From Comamonadaceae bacterium (GTDB taxonomy: Bacteria; Pseudomonadota; Gammaproteobacteria; Burkholderiales; Burkholderiaceae_C), in the NCBI GenBank assembly GCA_947381325.1, contig CANCUP010000004.1, positions 1 through 45,072 on the forward strand: 45,072 nucleotides of DNA, read 5' to 3'. Both the position numbers and the translations under genes were made by a program. Under the pieces are notes generated by a model that saw nothing but the letters and a program-made list of their open reading frames with translations, made no database searches and had not been told where the DNA came from. This document shows positions 36,501 through 43,560 of this stretch, piece by piece (the stretch's first letter is position 1; every line of letters starts with the position of its first letter).

Positions 36501-36757
36501 ACCTCTGCGACGGTGCCTTTGCTACCCGCAAATCCATCCACCAGTTTTTGGGCCAAAACGGGGTCAGACGCGTTGGACACCACAGCTTTGGCATAGGAAT
36601 CGATGACCCCGTTTTTAGTGACTAACGTGCCATAACCAACCGTGACGTAGCCATTGCCATCTAAATAGAAAGCGGTATCCGGTTTACCCTTTGTCTCATA
36701 CTTTTTGATCGCGGCCCATCGCGCGTCGTTGTACGACTTGGTGTTGGGTGTAGTCAT
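27521..36757 (-). CDS. Giant (3078 aa) modular repeat protein: lysozyme-like N-terminus, glycine-zipper segment, 13 cadherin-like repeats, RTX-type Ca-binding C-terminal region
   Basis: Single uninterrupted ORF; repeats delimited by NDAPV...GETxxTxEDTALxxxxxxLLANDSDVDTxTDGQVLSITAV...ANYHGxASFTYTVSDGNGG; C-terminal PIILDLNGDGLHF...WAGNNDGVLVWDKDHNHRITDVSEFGF. Confidence 0.95.
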   Translation of the reverse strand: MTTPNTKSYNDARWAAIKKYETKGKPDTAFYLDGNGYVTVGYGTLVTKNGVIDSYAKAVVSNASDPVLAQKLVDGFAGSKGTVAEVKASLEGKGFVFEGSKIVGFKDGVDANGKPVITNIKNVLPESGATKVTEGTSFPEKEKLVDRIESRFSTPFTEEQRAAVLSRVYNGVPKDDAIDAFAGEGTPEATLAFFASNRGGENGANPGHYARTIEEAREFLGDSVKAATVGSAKGFTYTDKDGSEVFMGSQAEKIGGITKAEFVAYKVVTRDDQTQTQVPLGLTALGKQGSMQFADAAHLPLDPTVELTNATLSGDPAKILTALTLDPAIKTPQAALDALHRHNPELGEPQDINIGTDAKPVWAKGYVLTDDDGKTTVLAVGQDSKGRAALVGYEIDPVTETTPDSVPHAITVSSPQSHIPVLKVSDAGELSDSNMVVADASDDLPDIGTLPVFGPGTVYADAGGDGGVVSDVGGGVSAANRNTDQTSVPQSQDLAQGIGLFNGLSNLQNWDHLGEVGKLSAVMSFYNSVDGLGAAFGGTGNNLPGDFAEAAGWLNLAQGVQSGDGLIIANAINQVSDQAVDEALNSMLGSSEVPYVSALIALNNLEDNPAQSIGTLAGMYFGGSLGGAIGGLIGGAFGGLFGGGGPPPPPEGAAHFSWDASGHIQHTIDYNQSGGGDVAAKLAAGVQSLLESLVQAINEKNPSSADDVAINPYLIPRVGYSAQTGGAWLEVTMTNGSTFHEPLFSETIAQRLIETLSSSGGLAPAWQIQTLQQRMQHLQEIGADDAQIGREARAGLGGETSNTSQAFALQGHATESANFKSQSFGALIVHVTQHSGVLARVEDLHNTLTQTSEILKDTDNDGYLEKSEWISASDGHGNLQALMVIDQKLNGQIETRDILNLGGNPGQEGNHTEQAEMGRQNADLQRNNVAWLDANEDGILDERDPAFAAIQLWVDLNQDGQMQALEGQSLDALHLESINFKTGQVMYEDGHSDVLTATTLKSATEGVKLSHISRANPDGSWQVLNAGEVLVHEGYQGQVQITDEGGTRWVDKRDPTYEQQALRTGDWEGTADQEAHRHGGGNVEGAPAQTSATGATDFGPVKTVANQTTQSTIAEGDARVVSDAPTQTPAKPSAQSTLSAGDGRIKSDAIPRTSSNTNNIRVSDTRLVFIPSAQTSPSNQIRLVTQNMMESAGSSVWGATGLGVLTAVGMGATASAAEAAAVQANRVSAGSNANPSSNSGNAVDSNNQFPTTVSTFGVTPNMPLTPSTPAEVVVKQAEVFSAPVSVVQGVQTVQTAAISTAASSNASPVFVSSTPVNPVAEAAPVVVVKTVVISSATSSKTSSDPSHATSSAAATSASASTSTDATSTTSSVIASAATGPTLDYPVVIGETLPGTEDVVLRLSQDVLLANDSSPNARADANAPALTITAVADAVNCQVSLNDGVVVFMPNTNFHGEASFTYTVTDQYGLSTTGSTTLVIAAVNDAPVTQGETAQTQEDAAIYFNVADLLSNDRDVDTATDGQVLSITGIAAAQHGTATLLTDGRIRFVPDSNFHGTAQFTYIVNDGNDGNHASNNGSTPATVKVDVIALNDAPVTQPDTASANEDTAIVFTQAELLANDSDVDTATDGQVLTITAVSGATKGAVSMVANGDIRFVPNANYHGSASFTYTVSDGNGGNTDASVRLMVLAVNDSPIALGDVVATQEDSAIVLTSKQLLKNDTDNDMSTDGDVLSISRVFDALHCTATLNTDGTINLVPDAQYHGNVRFSYEITDASGATSTAFVVAGVSAVNDAPVSQSDSFDGTEDTFIMLEQADVLANDTDNDELTDGDSLSVQSVGDASHGTVRLLSSGQIEFLPDANYHGLATFDYVVTDTFGATSTNTVTLSIGAVNDTPLVQGEAENTNEDTALSMDAATLLANDSDVDTITDGQVLSLSAVSSISGKTHGTVSLVTHADGTQTVQFTPDANYHGMASFNYTVSDGNGGYATALATINLAAVNDAPVTVGETSSTDEDVGLIFTQAHLLANDSDVDTVTDDQVLSITAVPGAANGMVSMRVNGDIQFIPSANYHGIAGFTYTVSDGHGGTTDASVRIAVNAINDVPVVKGETVSTDEDTTLWFVPSDLLANDTDVDVASDGQVLSITAVGHATHGTVAFVTQADDSQRIAFKPEANYFGVASYQYTVSDGAGVSSTGTVFVNLEEVNDVPVAQDDSLSGMAEDNALRVSCASLLSNDTDADINNAGWGGVNDSLTVSAVGNATHGSVAFVNGEVVFTPDANYHGAASFAYQVRDLSGAMAQATASFTITALNDAPIAIGETINSSEDTRLILSQGALLQNDTDADIATDGQVLSIKAVSNARHGSVAMNSDGTISFVPDANYFGTASFDYTVDDGNGGAASATATIHLLSVNDAPVATGETIQSLEDQQLTILCSALLQNDTDVDHLQSSLLISRVQSGHGGSAYLNGSGHVVFSPNSNFNGNATFTYWVKDPEGLESNAATATVVVNPVNDAPSAQGEIIYGASEDAIFYINKSRLLDNDSDIDDANSALSLSWVGNASNGTVGLDGNGNVVFTPYANYNGNASFEYRVRDAAGAESPTVQAVIPVAAVNDAPVAVDDQFDTYKNTVISIAFGQLTSNDSDVDGDSLTVSAVRDHANGHASIVDGQVQFQAATGFTGGASFDYLSDDGHGGQTWATAYVNVVAPPNQYATVDYKGGYGYLVDPNRAGRVEVNFSISDDGPVGSVQMVLTSARLNTWGYTWLPIPYFYRGIQYTDYSISMSGDAGVFTVSGPSFDLLETTWTLTDESGLKNVWHFNVYGFGATDGAFFYYTTWNEHSGTYYPPIILDLNGDGLHFTSLQNSQVTVDVNLDGIQDKMAWAGNNDGVLVWDKDHNHRITDVSEFGFQSLKAGAQTDLEGLQALDTNFNGQLDAGDEKFSEFAIWQDANGNGKTDANEFKSLSDLQIASINLKSDGQMRDAGTLLANSGSGESDAVVMGNTTFTRTDGSTGQAADAMLAYEPGHQTTQADAQAAEFVRQALLFNQMCNTASTSDAVPLTFVPIAQEVTVQDLLATLSDNAHHSLQAT
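28660..32640 (-). repeat. 13 tandem cadherin-like repeats of about 95-105 aa inside the giant ORF
   Basis: Counted by eye from recurring NDxP(V/I/L/S) boundaries and (Y/F)HG...(F/Y)xYxVxD motifs; the first and last units are degenerate. Confidence 0.9.
36083..36757 (-). other. Putative phage-lysozyme/pesticin-like domain at the N-terminus of the giant protein
   Basis: KKYETKGKPDTAFYLDGNGYVTVGYGTLVT resembles the GH24 E...D-x5-T active-site region (E21, D33, T39); later EEQRAAVLSRVYNGVP resembles the conserved YN segment. Confidence 0.6.
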
Positions 36758-36778
36758 GGTTATGGTCTCCTGCTATTT

Positions 36779-37858
36779 CTAATTGCCGCGAACTAGGCTA
36801 TGTGCGGGTTTGACACTTGCACGACCTGCCTCTGGCCCGTCAAAGTTGATGACGCAGGCATAGGCATAGGGTTCGGCCCAGTTTTGTTCAACTCCGTAGA
36901 TATTCAGCCGGGCGTCGTAAGTAAAGTTTTTTTCACGCAGTGATTCGGGCACCAATGTGTAATACAAATTGTTATAGACACCCGTGGCTGTGACATAACG
37001 CTTGCCTGCGGTGCTAAACCATCCGCCAGTGGATTTAGCCTCCACAGAACTCACCCCGCGCGCTGCACTGAAAGTGCCGATTTCGATGAACACATATTCG
37101 TCATCAATGCGAGTGAGCACCATCTTGCTGTCCTCGTCTCTGTCCCAGTCGTTGTCTTTTATGACCGATGACCCCCAAATCGGGCAGCCCTTGCTATCCA
37201 AGCCAGCCCTGTAGTCGTAGGTCACCACGTCGTGGTCTCTGAGCTCACGATCTAGCTGCCTGCTGCCCGATTGTGAAAGACGCAAGACCTCAACATAATT
37301 TAGACTGGGGTCTCTGTACTCTCTAATAAGTAGATCTTTTTCGACGTAGTACCGCGTCCTACCACCCCGGACTAAGCTGCCATCATTGACTTTGCGTCTA
37401 CCATACCGTTCTTTGACATATCTGATAGATGACTCCACGTCATGATTCTGAGTTGCACAATTCGGGTAGGACACTGTCAACACTTCTCTGAGTTTTTCCG
37501 CAGGATCACGATAAGCAGAAAACTGCGGCTCAGGAAATGTCAATCGATATGGCTCTTTGAATAAGACATTTGCCACACGATGGCAGAATTTTTGTTGCGC
37601 ATCCCAATTGATTTGCCATGGTGCTACACCCTGCCAGCCCTTTGCAACCTCAATGTTGCTTGCGTCTTTGATATGGCCTAGAAGTTGATCTTGTCGTTGT
37701 TTATAAAAATTCTGCTCTTCTTCCCACCCCACAGTGTCAAACACCTCAACATACGGCACTTGCGCCCCAACTACAAACGTAATACACATCAGAAGATTCA
37801 ACAAACAGACTCTGGTTTTCCCAGCAGAGTTGCTGAATGAATTGATTTGAAATGCCAT
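36779..37858 (-). CDS. Hypothetical exported protein, family not recognised, upstream of the giant gene
   Basis: N-terminal hydrophobic segment VCLLNLLMCITFVVGAQ resembling a signal peptide; ends 21 nt before the giant gene start, same strand. Confidence 0.85.
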   Translation of the reverse strand: MAFQINSFSNSAGKTRVCLLNLLMCITFVVGAQVPYVEVFDTVGWEEEQNFYKQRQDQLLGHIKDASNIEVAKGWQGVAPWQINWDAQQKFCHRVANVLFKEPYRLTFPEPQFSAYRDPAEKLREVLTVSYPNCATQNHDVESSIRYVKERYGRRKVNDGSLVRGGRTRYYVEKDLLIREYRDPSLNYVEVLRLSQSGSRQLDRELRDHDVVTYDYRAGLDSKGCPIWGSSVIKDNDWDRDEDSKMVLTRIDDEYVFIEIGTFSAARGVSSVEAKSTGGWFSTAGKRYVTATGVYNNLYYTLVPESLREKNFTYDARLNIYGVEQNWAEPYAYACVINFDGPEAGRASVKPAHSLVRGN

Positions 37859-38185
37859 ACCTTTCTCATTCTAAAAAGAGGATTGCTTGAATTAAGTTGC
37901 TATCCACCCAATAGGAAAGACAGCGACCGATCGACTCACGGCAAAACTCAGCGCGATTGGTTTGCTCTCAATCACTATGCTCGTTTGAGCAGATTGCTTG
38001 CAGCAACAAAGACTGAAACGTCGAGAGACTAATCGTGCAAATGATTTTCTTGAACGCCTCATATATAAATATTTAGGTTGTATAAAAATATTTGTTGCTC
38101 AGAGTCCATCACTCAAAAATATTCGTGTATCCAGACCCCAGCCTGCACCGCCTAGCAACTCTTTACCAAGGGTTAACCCGTTAAA

Positions 38186-38212
38186 TTAGCACTCAATGCC
38201 CAAGAGTGCTAA
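38186..38212. promoter_or_regulatory. CIRCE element (HrcA operator) upstream of rpoH
   Basis: Perfect TTAGCACTC-N9-GAGTGCTAA. Confidence 0.95.
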
Positions 38213-38244
38213 GATTCGTTCATTGGTACCCGAAAGGACTACAA

Positions 38245-39177
38245 ATGACAACACTCACCCATTCCGCACTGACCATCGCCAACCCTTGGTCGATGGTGCC
38301 GCCGCTTGGCAACTTGGACGCCTACATCTCGGCAGCCAACCGCCTGCCCATGCTCACTCTGGAGCAAGAGCAAGCGTTCGCGCGCAAGTTGCGTGACGAG
38401 AACGACCTAGAAGCCGCCGGAAAGCTGGTGCTGTCGCACCTGCGTTTGGTGGTGTCTGTGTCGCGCCAGTATTTGGGCTACGGCCTGCCGCATGCCGACT
38501 TGATTCAAGAAGGCAATGTGGGCCTGATGAAAGCCGTCAAACGCTTCGACCCCGACCAAGGCGTGCGTTTGGTGAGCTACGCCATGCACTGGATCAAGGC
38601 CGAGATTCACGAATACATCTTGAAAAACTGGCGCATGGTCAAGGTGGCCACCACGAAGGCGCAACGCAAGTTGTTTTTCAATTTGCGCTCGATGAAGCAA
38701 GGCTTCAAGGCCGATGCATCTGCGATGGATGCAGACACACACCGAGACACCCTCAACCCCTTAGAGGTGGATGCGGTGGCACACAAGCTCAATGTGAAGC
38801 CTGAAGAAGTGTTAGAGATGGAAATGCGCATGTCGGGTGGCGATGTGCTGCTTGACCCAATTTCTAGCGACGACAACGAAGACGCGTTTGGCCCCATCGC
38901 CTACTTGACCGATGCGAACCACGAGCCCACCGCCATGATTGCCGCGCACCAGCGTGATGTGTTGGCGTCTGATGGCATTGCGGCCGCGCTCAATGTGCTG
39001 GACGAGCGCAGCCGTCGCATTGTGGAAGAGCGCTGGCTGAAGGTGCAAGACAACGGCTCGGGCGGCATGACGCTGCACGACTTGGCCGCAGAGTTTGGCG
39101 TGAGCGCAGAGCGCATTCGCCAGATTGAAGTGGCCGCCATGAAGAAGATGAAGACCGCTCTGGCCGAATACGCATAA
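38245..39177 (+). CDS. rpoH: RNA polymerase heat-shock sigma factor
   Basis: QEQAFARKLRDENDLEAAGKLVLSHLRLVVSVSRQYLGYGLPHADLIQEGNVGLMKAVKRFDPDQGVRLVSYAMHWIKAEIHEYILKNWRMVKVATTKAQRKLFFNLR (sigma-32 RpoH box). Confidence 0.97.
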   Translation: MTTLTHSALTIANPWSMVPPLGNLDAYISAANRLPMLTLEQEQAFARKLRDENDLEAAGKLVLSHLRLVVSVSRQYLGYGLPHADLIQEGNVGLMKAVKRFDPDQGVRLVSYAMHWIKAEIHEYILKNWRMVKVATTKAQRKLFFNLRSMKQGFKADASAMDADTHRDTLNPLEVDAVAHKLNVKPEEVLEMEMRMSGGDVLLDPISSDDNEDAFGPIAYLTDANHEPTAMIAAHQRDVLASDGIAAALNVLDERSRRIVEERWLKVQDNGSGGMTLHDLAAEFGVSAERIRQIEVAAMKKMKTALAEYA

Positions 39178-39200
39178 AGCCCAACAGCTCACACCAAACA

Positions 39201-39227
39201 GGGTCGCTCAACCAGCGACCCTTTTTT
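39201..39227 (+). terminator. Rho-independent terminator of rpoH
   Basis: GGGTCGCT CAACC AGCGACCC TTTTTT. Confidence 0.9.
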
Positions 39228-39822
39228 ATTTCAACAAGGTGCGAATGTCTTCAGCCAAGGCCTGAGGGCCACTGCCGTAGCGGCTGAACAAACGCAGGTT
39301 ACCTTGCGCGTCAAACACATAGCTGCCTGCTGAGTGGTCCATGGTGTAGCTGGTGGGGGTTTTGCCGTCGACCTTTTTGTAATAGACCTTGAAGTCTTTG
39401 GCCACCAACGCCAGTTGCTCGGGCGTAGGAATGAAGGCGATGAAGCTCGGGTCAAAGTTGGCCATATAGGCTTTGAGCACTTCGGGCGTGTCACGCGCAG
39501 GGTCCACGGTGACAAACACGCCTTGCAGCTTGTCACCCTGAGAGCCCAGCAAACGTTTGACCTCAGCCAACTCGGTCATCGAGGTGGGGCACACATCGGG
39601 GCATTGGGTGTAGCCAAAAAAGACCACCACCACCTGGCCTTTCAAGTCAGACAGGCTGCGCGTTTGCCCGTTGTGGTCGCTCAAGGTGAAACCTTTGGCG
39701 TAGTCAGCGCCCGTGATGTCAATGGCTTTGAAGCTGGGCTTGTCTGGGTTGCACGCCACCAAGGCTGTGGCCAGCACAACCACAAGCGCAGACAAAAAGA
39801 AGCAGCGTTTAAACAAGTGCAT
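39226..39822 (-). CDS. SCO family copper chaperone (cytochrome c oxidase assembly)
   Basis: VVVFFGYTQCPDVCPTSMTELAEVKRLL (CxxxCP), FVTVDPARDTPEVLKAY, MDHSAGSYVFD. Confidence 0.94.
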   Translation of the reverse strand: MHLFKRCFFLSALVVVLATALVACNPDKPSFKAIDITGADYAKGFTLSDHNGQTRSLSDLKGQVVVVFFGYTQCPDVCPTSMTELAEVKRLLGSQGDKLQGVFVTVDPARDTPEVLKAYMANFDPSFIAFIPTPEQLALVAKDFKVYYKKVDGKTPTSYTMDHSAGSYVFDAQGNLRLFSRYGSGPQALAEDIRTLLK

Positions 39823-40709
39823 CACAGGTAATGGTCGATCAAGAGCGCGGCAAACAAGAGGCTCAAATGGATGAGCGAGAAGCGAAAGGTTTTGCGCGCT
39901 AAAGCGTCTGAGTAGTTGCGCCACAAGGCCCAGCCATAGGCACAAAAGCCGACGCTCAGCACCACGGCACTGAGCAAGTAAAGCCAACCGCTCATACGGT
40001 AGATGAAGGGCATCAAGCAAGCTGCAAACAAGACCCAGGTGTAGAGCACGATTTGCAAGCGGGTGAACTCGTTGCCATGCGTCACCGGAAGCATGGGCAA
40101 GCCGGCTTTGCGGTAGTCTTCCACGCGGTACAACGCCAAGGCCCAAAAGTGTGGCGGAGTCCACAAGAAGATGATCAAGAACAAAATCAATGCTTCTGGC
40201 CCCACATCGCCCGTCATCGCGGCCCACCCCAACACAGGCGGCATGGCACCCGAGGCACCACCGATGACGATGTTTTGCGGGGTCAGAGGCTTCAAGATCA
40301 CGGTGTAGATCACGGCGTAGCCCACAAAGGTAGCAAATGTGAGCCACATGGTGAGCGGGTTGACCCATGTGTACAAAATCCAAGAGCCCACCGCGCACAT
40401 GATGCTGGAAAACAGCAAGGTGTCACGGTCGCTCAACTCGCCTTTGGCGGTGGGTCGCCAAGCGGTGCGCTTCATGCGCGCGTCAATGCCTTTTTCAACA
40501 ATGCAGTTGAAAGCCGCCGCAGCACCCGAAACAAACCAAATGCCCAAGCAGGCGATCAACCCGAGTTGGACATCGGCCCACGAGGGCACACCCGGCACAG
40601 CCAAGACCATGCCGATCAATGCACAAAAGACAATGAGTTGAATCACGCGTGGCTTGGTCAGTGCATTGAACTGACGCCAGCGAGAAAGAGAGGAGGTAGC
40701 GACACTCAT
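39822..40709 (-). CDS. ctaB: Heme O synthase (protoheme IX farnesyltransferase)
   Basis: [67 protein letters not shown] junction with the SCO gene. Confidence 0.95.
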   Translation of the reverse strand: MSVATSSLSRWRQFNALTKPRVIQLIVFCALIGMVLAVPGVPSWADVQLGLIACLGIWFVSGAAAAFNCIVEKGIDARMKRTAWRPTAKGELSDRDTLLFSSIMCAVGSWILYTWVNPLTMWLTFATFVGYAVIYTVILKPLTPQNIVIGGASGAMPPVLGWAAMTGDVGPEALILFLIIFLWTPPHFWALALYRVEDYRKAGLPMLPVTHGNEFTRLQIVLYTWVLFAACLMPFIYRMSGWLYLLSAVVLSVGFCAYGWALWRNYSDALARKTFRFSLIHLSLLFAALLIDHYL

Positions 40710-40725
40710 GGTGGGTTTCAAACAA

Positions 40726-41847
40726 TCAATCGATGTGGGTACGCGGGGTGCGTGTATTGGCCAACAAACCAACCAACACCATCAGCAAAGCAGCAGCTCC
40801 GCCAGTGTGCATCACAGCGGCGACCAAAGGCCAGTCCAACACAACATTCGACAAGCCGGTGAGCAACTGCAAGAGTAACAAGCCCGCCAACCAAAACCCG
40901 TAGGAAACCAATGCAGGTGTGCTGTAAAGCTGCCAAGCCAATGCGCCTAAATAGGCAAAGACAGCATAGGCAGCCAATCGGTGGGTGTAGTGGATGGCCG
41001 TCAGTGCTTCAAAGTGGATGGGCTCACCCAAGGTGTTCAGCCCCAACGGGCGCCACAGGCCAAAGCCTTGGGCAAAGTCCATCAAGGGCCACCAACTTCC
41101 TTGGCATTGCGGAAAGGTGTTGCAGGCCAACACGGCATAGTTGGTGCTGACCCAGGCACCCAAGCCCACTTGCACCAACAAAACAAGCAAGCCCCACTGA
41201 GCAAGCCGTCGCAAGCCTGGCGGGATGGTCAACACAGCAGCGACATCTTCTGCCCGCTGCGCTTGAGCTTGCCGAATCAGCAAGGCCAACAACATCAATC
41301 CACCCAAGAGGTGCATGCTCACGATCAATGGAAAGAGTTTCATGGTCACGGTCAAAGCACCAAATGCGCCCTGCACACAGACCCAAACCAAGGTGAAAGT
41401 GGGCCACATCACCCCCACTTTCACCTCGCCACGCCAACGCCGCACCCATGCAAAAAGCGACAGGGTCAAGATCAGGCCACCCACCGCCATGGCCATGTAG
41501 CGGTGGATCATTTCTATCCATGCTTTGGTGTGGGTGACAGGCCCGGTGGGCATCTGCGACTGGGCCTGATCGATCGCGGCTTGCGCGCCAACGGGGCTGG
41601 CTTGTCCATAACAACCGGGCCAATCAGGACAGCCCAAGCCTGAATCGGTCAAGCGTGTGAAAGCACCAAACAGCACCAAATCAAAGGTGAGAAACAGCGT
41701 GACCAGTGTGAGACGACGCACGCGTTGGACCGTGGAGGCACGCGGGTTGCGCAACCAGACCCAGCACAGCGGCACCATGGCCACCAACGCACCCGTGATC
41801 AACAGATGCAGCGTGGGCGCGAGGTTGAACAAGGGCTCCGACATCAC
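40726..41847 (-). CDS. ctaA: Heme A synthase (COX15/CtaA)
   Basis: [55 protein letters not shown]. Confidence 0.94.
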   Translation of the reverse strand: MMSEPLFNLAPTLHLLITGALVAMVPLCWVWLRNPRASTVQRVRRLTLVTLFLTFDLVLFGAFTRLTDSGLGCPDWPGCYGQASPVGAQAAIDQAQSQMPTGPVTHTKAWIEMIHRYMAMAVGGLILTLSLFAWVRRWRGEVKVGVMWPTFTLVWVCVQGAFGALTVTMKLFPLIVSMHLLGGLMLLALLIRQAQAQRAEDVAAVLTIPPGLRRLAQWGLLVLLVQVGLGAWVSTNYAVLACNTFPQCQGSWWPLMDFAQGFGLWRPLGLNTLGEPIHFEALTAIHYTHRLAAYAVFAYLGALAWQLYSTPALVSYGFWLAGLLLLQLLTGLSNVVLDWPLVAAVMHTGGAAALLMVLVGLLANTRTPRTHID

Positions 41848-42536
41848 CGACCTGCCTCGTCCCAGCTGGCCGATGCGCGCAACAAGCGCTCTAAGTCTCG
41901 CTTGGCTTTGAGTGCGCCTTCTGTATCAAGCTTGGCAGGAAAACGCATCATCCACTGGCCATAGGGATCCACCACATACAAATGTTCGCGTATGGCATGT
42001 CCTGATGCGGGGACCAACCATTGGTTGAGCTGATGTGCGTCAACCCGCAACACCGTGGCCTCTTGAAGCCCTGGCAGCAGCGCTGCAGGTACTTCTTTCT
42101 GGTCGTCGATCAGCCACACCCATTCGGTGCGTGGACGGTCTTTGCCCAAACCCGTCAACACTTGACGTTGGAGGTAGAGGTTGCGTTGGCACTCTTCATC
42201 GCACCCACCACTGGCCACACTCACCAACAGCCACTGCCCTTTCAAATCGGGGAGCGACACCGCTTGTCCAGCCAAGCTCAGGCCAGAGGCCGCAGGCAAA
42301 GCACGTGAAGGCTCGATCAGCTCTCCAAAGTTGCGACGCCCATCTGGACGCACCACGTAATAGGTGAAGTACGAGGCCACCACCGGTGCAGCACACACCA
42401 ACAAGACCAGCAGCATGCGCAGGCGGCCCATGGCGGTGCGGCGTGCGTCAGATTCCAAGACGTCATTGGGAGACGGCAAGTCATAGACGGTCAGACCGAG
42501 TGGATGGTCAGCTTCAGAGCGGTGTGGGTCGGACAT
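41844..42536 (-). CDS. Membrane-anchored thioredoxin-like/SCO-like protein of the cox cluster
   Basis: One TM (MLLVLLVCAAPVVASYFTYYVV); SLPDLKGQWLLVSVASGGCDEECQRNLYLQRQ with CxxxC; between surf1 and ctaA. Confidence 0.78.
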   Translation of the reverse strand: MSDPHRSEADHPLGLTVYDLPSPNDVLESDARRTAMGRLRMLLVLLVCAAPVVASYFTYYVVRPDGRRNFGELIEPSRALPAASGLSLAGQAVSLPDLKGQWLLVSVASGGCDEECQRNLYLQRQVLTGLGKDRPRTEWVWLIDDQKEVPAALLPGLQEATVLRVDAHQLNQWLVPASGHAIREHLYVVDPYGQWMMRFPAKLDTEGALKAKRDLERLLRASASWDEAGR

Positions 42537-43287
42537 GACGGTAGGGTTTGATCCATTGAAACCAAAGGTAGAGCACGAGTTGCAGCGCAGCCAAAGCAAA
42601 CCATTGAAACGCATAAGCGTGGTGTTTTTCGACACCCGCAGAAATTTCAGGCCAATCACGCATCAAGCCTTCAGAGGCCGGGTCTGTCTGTAGCACTGTG
42701 GCCACCAATGGCCCGCCAGTTTCAACTGCGTACTGTGCAAGGTTGATATTTTGCCGAATGCGTGATGACCCTGACGCCAGATGGTCTGGTACTTGGGTCG
42801 AGCTCAGCTGCATCAACTCTGACGGGGCTGGGCTCAAGCGCCCCTGTACATGCACCTCACCCAACGGCGTGTCGAGGGGCGGCAGCAAGGTGCGATCGAG
42901 TTGGTGACGTGGCACCCAACCACGCTGCACCAAGACACGGGTGTTGGCATTGAGCACCAAAGGTGTGAGCACCCAAAAACCTGCCCGACCGTTCATCGCT
43001 CGGTTGTCCAAATACACGGTGTGCTGGGGCAACCAACGGCCTCTCAAATGGACACGGCGGTGCAACGACGCAAATAAAGCAGGCTGCTCAAGCAGTGCTG
43101 ATGTATCTAACTCGGACATGGCTTGCTGCTGGGCAATGGCTTGATGCCTGTCTAGTTTTTCTTGTGCACGCGACAGCTGCCAAAAGCCTAAACGCACCGT
43201 CAATGCCACACCCACGCACAGGACCAACGTCACCCCCACAAAACTGCGGCTGCGCGGTATGGCGATAATGGTGCGTATGAAATTCAT
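42514..43287 (-). CDS. SURF1 family cytochrome oxidase biogenesis protein
   Basis: LGFWQLSRAQEKLDRHQAI, VYLDNRAMNGRAGFWVLTPL, VLVQRGWVPR, HHAYAFQWFALAALQLVLYLWF. Confidence 0.92.
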   Translation of the reverse strand: MNFIRTIIAIPRSRSFVGVTLVLCVGVALTVRLGFWQLSRAQEKLDRHQAIAQQQAMSELDTSALLEQPALFASLHRRVHLRGRWLPQHTVYLDNRAMNGRAGFWVLTPLVLNANTRVLVQRGWVPRHQLDRTLLPPLDTPLGEVHVQGRLSPAPSELMQLSSTQVPDHLASGSSRIRQNINLAQYAVETGGPLVATVLQTDPASEGLMRDWPEISAGVEKHHAYAFQWFALAALQLVLYLWFQWIKPYRHVRPTPL

Positions 43288-43498
43288 TGTTGCAATTGCT
43301 TTTTTGGCCATCTTAGGCAGCTTGGTCTCGGCGCTGGTGTTCATGATGCGTGATGGACGCAACGGCCAACCCAAATCGAGCAAGATGGTCAAAGCCTTGG
43401 CTTTGCGTGTTGGGTTTTCGATTCTGTTGTTTCTTTGTATTTTGTTGGGATGGAAGCTGGGTTACATCCAACCCACCGGCATAGCTGCAGGCCAATAA
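43277..43498 (+). CDS. Twin transmembrane protein (DUF2909-like)
   Basis: MKFIVAIAFLAILGSLVSALVFMMRDG...MVKALALRVGFSILLFLCILLGWKLGYIQPTGI; two TM segments, conserved position between surf1 and coxC. Confidence 0.82.
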   Translation: MKFIVAIAFLAILGSLVSALVFMMRDGRNGQPKSSKMVKALALRVGFSILLFLCILLGWKLGYIQPTGIAAGQ

Positions 43499-43516
43499 AG
43501 CGTGAGCCCAAACAAC

Positions 43517-43538
43517 AAAGGCCGCACATGCGGCCTTT
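43517..43538. terminator. Bidirectional hairpin terminator between convergent genes
   Basis: AAAGGCCGC ACAT GCGGCCTTT, perfect 9-bp stem. Confidence 0.8.
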
Positions 43539-43560
43539 GCTTTGGCATCACGAGATGCTC

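Noticed and set aside
36757-38245. Mobile-element boundary for the giant-gene locus
   Set aside because: No integrase, transposase, tRNA or clear terminal repeats seen; acquisition is only suggested by composition and context.
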